From positions 1 through 12,211 of the forward strand of contig JBKQPR010000266.1 in assembly GCA_052144935.1 (NCBI GenBank): a stretch of DNA of 12,211 nucleotides. Direction: 5' to 3'. This document shows, piece after piece, positions 5,869-12,211 of the stretch. The stretch is from JOPF133 sp052144935 (GTDB lineage Bacteria > Acidobacteriota > Terriglobia > Bryobacterales > Bryobacteraceae). The first letter of the stretch is position 1; each line of letters begins with the position of its first letter. The position numbers and the translations under genes are program-made. The notes under the pieces were generated by a model, which worked only from the letters and a program-made list of their open reading frames with translations, was not told the DNA's origin and did not search any database.

Positions 5869-6398
5869 ATTTCCCTCACTCCCCGGCCGGTTGAGGCCGA
5901 GAACGGCAGCGGCTCGACGCCTTCCTTGCGGATGGCGCGCAGGCCGTGCTCTAAGTCGGACTGGTTCATCTTATCGGTCTTGGTGGCGACTACCAGGTAA
6001 TCTCTGCCGTGATGCTCAAGCCACCGCTTCAGGTCGAGGTCTTTATCCATCCATCCACGGCGGGCGTCCAGGATCAGACAGGAACAGATCAGGGTCTCCC
6101 TCTCCGTCAAATACCGCTCGATCAGCTTCTTCCATTCCACAACCTGCGCGGCGGGAGCCCGCGCGTAACCGTACCCGGGTAAATCGACGAAATATACCCT
6201 CCCGTCGATCCGATAAAAGTTGATCGTTTGTGTGCGCCCCGGGGTACTGCTGGTGAAAGCCAGCCCTTTCCGCCCGGTAAGAGCGTTGATGAGGCTGGAC
6301 TTCCCTACGTTACTTCTCCCTAAAAATGCAATCTCCGGCAGCCCTTCGGAAGGGAAACTCTCGGGGCTGCCCGAACTGGCTACGAATTCAGCCTGCAA
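5832..6398 (-). CDS. engB: Ribosome biogenesis GTPase EngB/YsxC (YihA)
   Basis: Essential GTPase of the TrmE-Era-EngA-EngB-Septin superfamily that helps assemble the 50S ribosomal subunit. 188 residues, close to the family norm. G1 is GRSNVGKS (27-34), the G2 region TPGRTQT (52-58), G3 DLPGYG (72-77), G4 TKTD (139-142, the usual EngB variant of NKxD) and G5 SAST (167-170). The N-terminal AEFVAS and LPEIAFLGRSN fit the family. The start appears to be a TTG at 6398: the family N-terminus begins just there, and I see no in-frame ATG nearby. It has no clear Shine-Dalgarno. The 3' end overlaps rho by 37 nt, implying coupled translation. It lies 112 nt downstream of lon, as ysxC follows lonA in Bacillus, but a large palindrome sits between. 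Confidence 0.94.
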   Translation of the reverse strand: MQAEFVASSGSPESFPSEGLPEIAFLGRSNVGKSSLINALTGRKGLAFTSSTPGRTQTINFYRIDGRVYFVDLPGYGYARAPAAQVVEWKKLIERYLTERETLICSCLILDARRGWMDKDLDLKRWLEHHGRDYLVVATKTDKMNQSDLEHGLRAIRKEGVEPLPFSASTGRGVREIWQAITTTLQAR

Positions 6399-6414
6399 AA
6401 TATGTTGGTGGGCA

Positions 6415-6495
6415 ACCGCTCCCTGACGGTCGCGGCTCGGCTTGGCGACGTTACCGAGCCGCGACGTTACCGAGCCGCGACCGTCAGGGAGCGGT
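6415..6495. repeat. REP-like intergenic palindrome with 26-bp perfect arms
   Basis: Arms 6415-6440 and 6470-6495 are exact reverse complements (26 bp) around a 29-nt centre. The left arm begins ACCGCTCCCTGACGGTCGCG. The structure fills most of the 112-nt lon-engB gap. In the transcript it would form a very stable stem, but no U-run follows in either direction, so it is not a standard intrinsic terminator. I recall similar palindromes, whose translations read DGRGS and DRQGAV, scattered through acidobacterial genomes; that is memory, not a search. It may stabilise the lon mRNA 3' end, attenuate transcription into engB, or be a non-autonomous mobile repeat. Confidence 0.8.
6445..6476. repeat. 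Two tandem 16-nt units inside the palindrome
   Basis: GCGACGTTACCGAGCC occurs twice in direct succession (6445-6460 and 6461-6476), and the next five bases start a third copy. As a result CCGAGCCGCGAC occurs twice, so the left arm can pair either with the near copy (6454-6465, 13-nt loop) or with the far one. This is probably a replication-slippage enlargement of a simpler hairpin. Confidence 0.85.
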
Positions 6496-6510
6496 CCTTG
6501 GTAGCGCCCT

Positions 6511-8931
6511 CTAGTGCGCCGCCCGGATCTCCTCTACGGGCAGCACGTCTACGCCCGGCGTACCGGACGGTATGACCAGCGCCACCAATTCCCGTTCCAA
6601 AGCGATCTTCAATACCTCGTCCATGGATTCCACGAAATTCAATTTCATGGTCTGCCGGATGGCTTCCGGAATATCCGGCAGGTCCTTTTCATTCTCCCGC
6701 GGAACGATGGCTTCCATGATCCCGTGGCGGTGCGCCGCCATCAGCTTTTCCTTCAATCCGCCGATGGGCAACACCTTGCCGCGCAGGGTGATTTCGCCGG
6801 TCATGGCCACGTCGCCGCGCACCGGAATGCGGGTGAGCGCGCTGCAGATGGTGGTGGCCAGGGTGATGCCGGCCGAAGGTCCATCTTTGGGGATAGCGCC
6901 CTCCGGAATGTGGATATGCACATCCAGATTGCGGTAGAAATCGCGCGGCAGGCCGAACATATGGGCGCGCGACCGGATGTAGCTCATGGCCGCCTGCGCC
7001 GATTCCTGCATCACCTCACCGAGCTTGCCGGTGATGGTCAGCTTGCCCTTGCCTTCCATGAGGGTGCATTCCACGGTCAGGATCTGGCCGCCGACCTCGG
7101 TCCACGCCAGCCCCGTGGCGGCGCCCACTTCGTTCTTCTTCTCGGTTTCCAGATCGCGGAACTTCCACGGCCCCAGCAGGTCCGGCAGGATTTCGGAGGT
7201 GATCACCGACTTGGGCAGCTTCTTGCGGTCCTTGCCGTTCTGGTTGTTGACCACCTGGCGCGCCAGCTTGCGGCAGACGTTGCCGATTTCGCGCTCCAGA
7301 TTGCGCACGCCGGCCTCGCGGCTGTAGTTCTGGATCAGCCCGTTGAGGCCTGAATCCGCGAATTCGATGTGGTCGTTGGAAAGCCCGGTGGCCTCCATCT
7401 GCTTGCGCACCAGAAAACGCTTGGCGATCTCCAGCTTCTCCAGCTCGGTATAGCCGGAGAGGCGGATCACTTCCATGCGGTCCTGCAGCGCCGGAGGAAC
7501 CGTGTGGAGCACGTTGGCGGTGGCGATGAAGAACACCTGGCTCAGATCGTATTCCACATCCAGATAGTGGTCCACAAACATGAAATTCTGCTCGGGATCG
7601 AGCACTTCGAGCAGCGCCGCGGAAGGGTCGCCGCGGAAATCCATGGACATCTTGTCCACTTCGTCCAGCATGAACACCGGATTGCGCGTGCCGGCCTTCT
7701 TCATCATCTGGATCACCTGGCCCGGCAGCGCCCCGATGTAGGTGCGCCGATGGCCGCGGATTTCGGCTTCGTCGCGCACGCCGCCGAGCGACATACGCAC
7801 AAACTTACGGCCGGTGGCCCTGGCGATCGACATGCCCAGCGAAGTCTTGCCCACTCCGGGAGGCCCCACGAAGCAGAGGATCGACCCCTTGGGATTCTTC
7901 ACCAGGCGGCGCACCGCCAGGAATTCCAGGATGCGCTCCTTGATCTTCTCCAGGCCGTAGTGGTCGGCTTCCAGCACCTTTTCGGCGAAGCGCAGATCGC
8001 GGATTTCCTTGGTGCGCTTCTTCCACGGCACCGCCAGCAGCCAGTCCAGGTAGTTGCGCGACACGGTGGATTCGGCCGACATGGGCGGCATGTTCTCCAG
8101 CCGCTTCAGCTCCGCCATGGCCTTTTCCTGGGCGTCCGTGCTCATGCCGGCGGTCTCGATGCGCTTTTTCAGCTCGTCGATCTCGCTCTTCTCGCCGCGC
8201 CCCAACTCCTTCTGAATGGCCTTGATCTTCTCGTTGAGGTAGTACTCTTTCTGGGCCTTCTCCATCTGCCGCTTCACGCGGCCCTGGATGGTGCGGTCTA
8301 CGTTCAGCTTTTCGATCTCGATATCCAGCATCTCGGCCACCCGCGTGAGGCGGTCGATGGGATCGAAAATCTCCAGCAGCTCCTGTTTCTCCTCGATGGT
8401 GAGCTGCAGATTGGCGCCCACGGTGTCCGCCAGCTTACCCGGCTCGTCCACCCGGATGGCGGCGATCATGGTCTCGTAGTTGAGGTTCTGGCTGAGCTTG
8501 ACATACTGCTCGAACAGGGTGGTCACGCGGCTCACCAGCGCATCCAGTTGCGGACCCAACTCCACTTTGAAGCTCGAGGTCCGCACGGTGGCGCGGAAGA
8601 AGCCCTCGTCGTCGGCCACCGAAACCACCTTGGCGCGTTCCACGCCCTCGACCAGCACCTTGATGTTTCCATCCGGTAGCTTAAGGCTCTGGACGATATT
8701 GACGATGGTTCCTACACTATAGATTTCGTTTGGTTTAGGCTCGTCGATGGAAGCGTCGTGCTGGGTCGCGAGAAAGATTTTCTTGTCGCCCGCCATGGCT
8801 TCTTCCAGCGCCCTGACGCTCGATTCGCGCCCCACCACGAAGGGGGTCATCATGAATGGAAAGATAACCACGTCGCGGATCGGCATCATCGGCAGACGTT
8901 TTGTGTCGGATTTTTCCTTTGAAGTCAGCAT
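6511..8931 (-). CDS. lon: ATP-dependent protease Lon (LonA)
   Basis: Cytosolic homohexameric AAA+ serine protease that degrades misfolded and regulatory proteins. 806 residues, normal for LonA. In order: the N-terminal substrate-binding domain (~13-200; LPMMPIRDVVIFPFMMTP), a coiled-coil helical segment (~205-285), AAA+ with Walker A GPPGVGKT (356-363) and Walker B VFMLDEVDK (419-427), and the protease domain with the Ser-Lys dyad in PKDGPSAG (S686) and GGLKEKLMAAHRHG (K729). The 43-residue dyad spacing equals E. coli S679/K722. ATG at 8931 has GGGGAG ~4 nt upstream. It lies 91 nt downstream of clpX with no clear promoter between, so co-transcription is likely. All catalytic residues are present. 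Confidence 0.98.
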   Translation of the reverse strand: MLTSKEKSDTKRLPMMPIRDVVIFPFMMTPFVVGRESSVRALEEAMAGDKKIFLATQHDASIDEPKPNEIYSVGTIVNIVQSLKLPDGNIKVLVEGVERAKVVSVADDEGFFRATVRTSSFKVELGPQLDALVSRVTTLFEQYVKLSQNLNYETMIAAIRVDEPGKLADTVGANLQLTIEEKQELLEIFDPIDRLTRVAEMLDIEIEKLNVDRTIQGRVKRQMEKAQKEYYLNEKIKAIQKELGRGEKSEIDELKKRIETAGMSTDAQEKAMAELKRLENMPPMSAESTVSRNYLDWLLAVPWKKRTKEIRDLRFAEKVLEADHYGLEKIKERILEFLAVRRLVKNPKGSILCFVGPPGVGKTSLGMSIARATGRKFVRMSLGGVRDEAEIRGHRRTYIGALPGQVIQMMKKAGTRNPVFMLDEVDKMSMDFRGDPSAALLEVLDPEQNFMFVDHYLDVEYDLSQVFFIATANVLHTVPPALQDRMEVIRLSGYTELEKLEIAKRFLVRKQMEATGLSNDHIEFADSGLNGLIQNYSREAGVRNLEREIGNVCRKLARQVVNNQNGKDRKKLPKSVITSEILPDLLGPWKFRDLETEKKNEVGAATGLAWTEVGGQILTVECTLMEGKGKLTITGKLGEVMQESAQAAMSYIRSRAHMFGLPRDFYRNLDVHIHIPEGAIPKDGPSAGITLATTICSALTRIPVRGDVAMTGEITLRGKVLPIGGLKEKLMAAHRHGIMEAIVPRENEKDLPDIPEAIRQTMKLNFVESMDEVLKIALERELVALVIPSGTPGVDVLPVEEIRAAH

Positions 8932-8983
8932 TGCTCTCCCCAGGAGTAAGCGCTCCCACCCCTGGTTTTCCCCTCAAGCGCGC

Positions 8984-9000
8984 CCGGTTGCGGCAACCGG
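8984..9000. other. Small hairpin between clpX and lon
   Basis: CCGGTTG (8984-8990) and CAACCGG (8994-9000) pair perfectly around CGG. It lies about 23 nt after the clpX stop and 53 nt before the lon start. There is no U-run, so read-through is expected; it could mark an mRNA processing or stabilising stem. Confidence 0.45.
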
Positions 9001-9022
9001 CCGCCCGTTGTGCTGGTACGGA

Positions 9023-10297
<1,275 letters not shown>

Positions 10298-10390
10298 GCA
10301 AATCTCTCCTGTTCCACCGTTAGGCTCAGGTTGGGGAGCCGGGGATCCCCCTTTGCCGCCGGGAAAAGGGAACTTCTACAATTCGTCTCT

Positions 10391-10420
10391 ATTATCACCT
10401 GAACCAGCTCTCCCAAGCAA
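10391..10420 (-). promoter_or_regulatory. Candidate promoter of clpX-lon
   Basis: Minus strand TTGCTT (plus 10415-10420), an 18-bp spacer, then GATAAT (plus 10391-10396), a 5/6 match to the -10 consensus. A start near 10384 would give a ~87-nt leader that includes the GC palindrome GGGGATCCCC. This would allow clpX-lon transcription independent of tig. The -35 matches only in TTG. Confidence 0.45.
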
Positions 10421-10422
10421 TC

Positions 10423-10461
10423 CTACCGAAAGTTCAGTGCGGGAAGTTCCAGTGCCGGTAG
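10423..10461. promoter_or_regulatory. Nested direct and inverted repeats upstream of the clpX promoter
   Basis: CTACCG (10423-10428) and CGGTAG (10456-10461) form an inverted repeat. Inside it AAGTTCAGTGC (10430-10440) and AAGTTCCAGTGC (10444-10455) are near-identical direct repeats differing by one inserted base, with starts 14 bp apart. The block abuts the candidate -35 at 10415-10420, where an activator or repressor could bind. It does not look like CIRCE (HrcA), whose consensus I would have recognised. Confidence 0.4.
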
Positions 10462-10481
10462 TACGGGGGGAATACCTGAAC

Positions 10482-11750
10482 TCAACTTTCGACGGTCTTC
10501 CGCGCACGCTCAAACAGAAAGGTCAAAGTCTTCTCGGTACGGATGTGGTTGGCGATCCGCCCCGTCGTGCCATCCTTTTCCAAGCGCCTCTGGGCGGCTG
10601 CCAGCGGCTCCTTGGCCTGGCGGGCAATCTTCTCCACCTCGCGATCCACCTCCGCCTTTGTGGCGTGGATGGCCTCCCGGTCGGCAATCCGGGAAATCAG
10701 CAGCGAGGCCTTCACCTCGCGCTCGGCCGGCTCATGCTGCGTCTCGGCGGCCTTTTTCCAATCGATGCCCAGCTTGGCGATATCCACCCCCTCGCCCGCC
10801 ATTTCGTTCAGCCGCTGCTCCAAACGGTTGCGAATCTGCCGCGCGACGTACTCTTCGGGCACCGCGAAATCGTGCCCAGCCAGCAATTTCTCGATGATCC
10901 GGTTCTTGGCCTCGCGCTGCGCCTCAAACTGGCGATTGGCGAACAGCCCGCGGCGGATGGCGTCCCGCAACTCGCCCAAATCGCGGTAATCGCCCAAATC
11001 CTGCGCGAACTCGTCGTTCGCATCGGGCAACTCCTTGCGCCGGATGCCCTTCAGAGCGACCCGGAACCGCACGGTCTTGCCGGCCACCCGCTCCGAAGCG
11101 TAATCCTCCGGATACGCCACGTCGAACTCACGCTCGTCGCCCGGCGTGACGCCCAGCAGGTTTTCCGTGAAACCAGGCAAGGTGCCGCCGCCGCCCATCT
11201 CGATCACCATCTCGTCCTGCTTGATGGGCGCGCCCTCCACGCCGGACAGGCTCTCCAGCGCCAGCACCGCGAAGTCGCCGTTCTCCGCCGGCCGCGGGTC
11301 CACATTTACGAACTGGGCCTTCTGCTCGCGGAGTTCGGTCAGCCGCTTTTCCACGTCCTCGTCGGTGACCTCGGGATCGTGGTATGGCACTTCGAGGTCC
11401 GTATACTCGCCTAACTCGATGGTCGGCTCCACCTCGAAGGTCGCCTTGAAGGTCAGCGGCTCGCCGTCGTGGAAATGAACGTCGCCGATGTCGGGACGCC
11501 CCACCAGCACCAGGCCCTCGGCCTCCACCCGTTGCTGCAGGTACTTGGGAACCAGGCTCTCCAGCACTTTTTGCCGGACATCGCCGGCGAACGTCTTGCG
11601 GATCAGGGAAGCCGGGACCTTGCCCGGCCGGAACCCCGGAAGCTTGGCCCGCTTCTGGACATCCGTAACCACCCGGCTGGTTTCGCTCTCCACTTCGCCG
11701 GCAGGGATGGAGATCTCCAGCGAGTGCCTGCAACCTTCGACTAAAGCCAA
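10482..11750 (-). CDS. tig: Trigger factor (ribosome-associated chaperone and prolyl isomerase)
   Basis: Binds the ribosome near the nascent-chain exit and protects emerging polypeptides. 422 residues, typical. The ribosome-binding domain carries the signature GFRPGKVP (39-46). The FKBP-type PPIase domain spans ~155-240 (GDFAVLALESL, LPGFTENLLGVTPGDEREF, YPEDYASERVAGKTVRF). The helical C-terminal chaperone domain covers ~245-422 (AVPEEYVARQIRNRLEQR). The start is a TTG at 11750 with GAGG ~13 nt upstream. The next residues, LVEGCRHSLEISIPAGEVE, align with the family N-terminus, so a much later start is unlikely. It is the first gene of the minus-strand run, ahead of clpX by 184 nt, and is divergent from an M50 protease. 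An extended -10-like TGGTATTTA (plus 11785-11793) would give a short leader. Confidence 0.96.
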   Translation of the reverse strand: MALVEGCRHSLEISIPAGEVESETSRVVTDVQKRAKLPGFRPGKVPASLIRKTFAGDVRQKVLESLVPKYLQQRVEAEGLVLVGRPDIGDVHFHDGEPLTFKATFEVEPTIELGEYTDLEVPYHDPEVTDEDVEKRLTELREQKAQFVNVDPRPAENGDFAVLALESLSGVEGAPIKQDEMVIEMGGGGTLPGFTENLLGVTPGDEREFDVAYPEDYASERVAGKTVRFRVALKGIRRKELPDANDEFAQDLGDYRDLGELRDAIRRGLFANRQFEAQREAKNRIIEKLLAGHDFAVPEEYVARQIRNRLEQRLNEMAGEGVDIAKLGIDWKKAAETQHEPAEREVKASLLISRIADREAIHATKAEVDREVEKIARQAKEPLAAAQRRLEKDGTTGRIANHIRTEKTLTFLFERARKTVES

Positions 11751-11778
11751 ATGGATTTTTCCTCGGGAAAGAGAATGA

Positions 11779-11818
11779 CTGGTTTAAATACCAGGATACC
11801 ACGTACAATGGCGGTATC
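11779..11818. promoter_or_regulatory. Divergent control region with two inverted repeats (tig / M50 protease)
   Basis: The first inverted repeat is CTGGT-TTAAAT-ACCAG (11779-11794). The second directly adjoins it: GATACC (11795-11800) and GGTATC (11813-11818) with a 12-nt spacer. Inside the second is TACAAT (11804-11809), a 5/6 plus-strand -10 for the protease. The AT-rich first one overlaps the minus-strand -10-like element for tig. An operator shared by both divergent genes is plausible but unproven; no good -35 was found for either. Confidence 0.4.
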
Positions 11819-11883
11819 GGGGCGCCCGCTGGCGCGGAGCCGGACGCCGGCTTGCCAGCCTTCCGCGCCGCCCGCCTTTGACC

Positions 11884-12211
11884 ATGCACTCGCTCAACCT
11901 GGAAACGGCCTTGCTCAACGTGCTGCTGCTGTGGATTCTGACCGCGTCGCACGAGTTCGCGCACGCCTGGGTGGCCACCCGCCTGGGGGACGACACGCCG
12001 CGCCGGGACGGCCGTGTGACGCTCAACCCGCTGGCCCACGTGGACTGGCTCGGCACCGCCGTCCTGCCGTTTGTGACCTCCCTCCTGGGGGCCGGCTTTC
12101 TGGGATGGGGCCGTCCGGTGCGCACCAATCCGGCCAAACTGCGCGGCGGTTTGAACGGGCTGGCGGTGGTCTCGCTGGCGGGCCCTTTCAGCAACGTCAT
12201 CATGGCGGTGA
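11884..12211 (+). CDS. M50 family site-2-type zinc metalloprotease, N-terminal part
   Basis: Intramembrane metalloprotease of the M50 family; members cleave membrane-embedded substrates, often to release regulators. 109 complete codons are visible before the right edge; the frame is still open there. After a hydrophobic first segment (~8-22) comes the zinc site HEFAH (23-27), then LGDDTPRRDGRVTLNPLAHVDWLGT, a second hydrophobic stretch (~62-78), GWGRPVRTNPAKLR and LAGPFSN, all typical of the compact SpoIVFB-like subgroup lacking a visible PDZ so far. ATG at 11884 has no Shine-Dalgarno; an in-frame TTG at 11878 is an alternative. It is transcribed away from tig. Its substrate cannot be told. 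The C-terminal Asp zinc ligand is outside the window. Confidence 0.92.
   Translation, partial: MHSLNLETALLNVLLLWILTASHEFAHAWVATRLGDDTPRRDGRVTLNPLAHVDWLGTAVLPFVTSLLGAGFLGWGRPVRTNPAKLRGGLNGLAVVSLAGPFSNVIMAV

Noticed and set aside
4585..6000. Plus-strand open frame of 471 codons
   Set aside because: Antisense to rho and engB; Arg/Gly/Leu-rich low-complexity product mirroring the codon bias of the real genes.
6415..6495. Intrinsic terminator after lon
   Set aside because: The stem is strong, but no T-run follows it on the minus strand; the following bases read TTGCCCACC. Called as a REP-like repeat instead.
6220..6514. Plus-strand short frames of 62-68 codons across the palindrome
   Set aside because: They arise from reading through the repeat and the antisense of engB. 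The DGRGS/DRQGA peptides are translations of the palindrome, not a gene.
7369..8679. Plus-strand open frame of 436 codons
   Set aside because: Antisense to lon; His/Leu/Gln-rich translation typical of a reversed coding frame, with no start context.
11784..12203. Minus-strand frame of 139 codons
   Set aside because: Antisense to the M50 protease, which has a clear HEFAH zinc motif and family pattern.

Overview
The window is a GC-rich bacterial chromosome segment carrying almost entirely housekeeping genes. Nine genes lie on the minus strand and one partial gene on the plus strand. It looks chromosomal, not plasmid, phage or genomic island. The best guess at the organism is an acidobacterium, perhaps near Solibacter/Bryobacter. 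The reasons are base composition, an adenosylcobalamin-dependent (class II) ribonucleotide reductase, a Rho with a long Pro/Ala/Glu/Lys-rich N-terminal extension, paired Uma2 genes, and an intergenic palindrome of a kind I associate with that group. This placement is an inference from memory, without a database search.

Minus-strand layout, in transcription order (right to left): tig (trigger factor, 11750-10482), clpX (10297-9023), lon (8931-6511), engB/ysxC (6398-5832), rho (5868-4096), two tandem Uma2 nuclease-fold paralogs (4074-3529 and 3509-2964), a small receiver-like protein without its phospho-acceptor Asp (2679-2236), and the N-terminal ~611 codons of nrdJ (1832 to the left edge). 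On the plus strand, from 11884 to the right edge, is the start of an M50 site-2-type metalloprotease, divergent from tig.

tig-clpX-lon-engB is a protein-quality-control cluster: nascent-chain folding, ATP-dependent unfolding, ATP-dependent proteolysis and ribosome assembly. Its order resembles the Bacillus tig-clpX-lon-ysxC arrangement, and clpP is absent although ClpX keeps a ClpP-docking-like loop. rho is attached by a 37-nt overlap with engB. The Uma2 pair follows rho closely and is a tandem duplication. nrdJ appears to be a separate transcription unit: its upstream region holds two NrdR-box-like sites about three helical turns apart around a TTGACC -35, then a ~200-nt leader with a duplicated 20-nt motif and mutually exclusive hairpins.

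No CRISPR array, tRNA, rRNA, transposase or phage gene was found. I see no convincing new multi-gene system. The most interesting signals are cis-elements: the lon-engB palindrome with an internal 16-nt duplication, the nrdJ control region, the repeats upstream of clpX, and the Uma2 duplication in which the downstream copy lost its Shine-Dalgarno segment.
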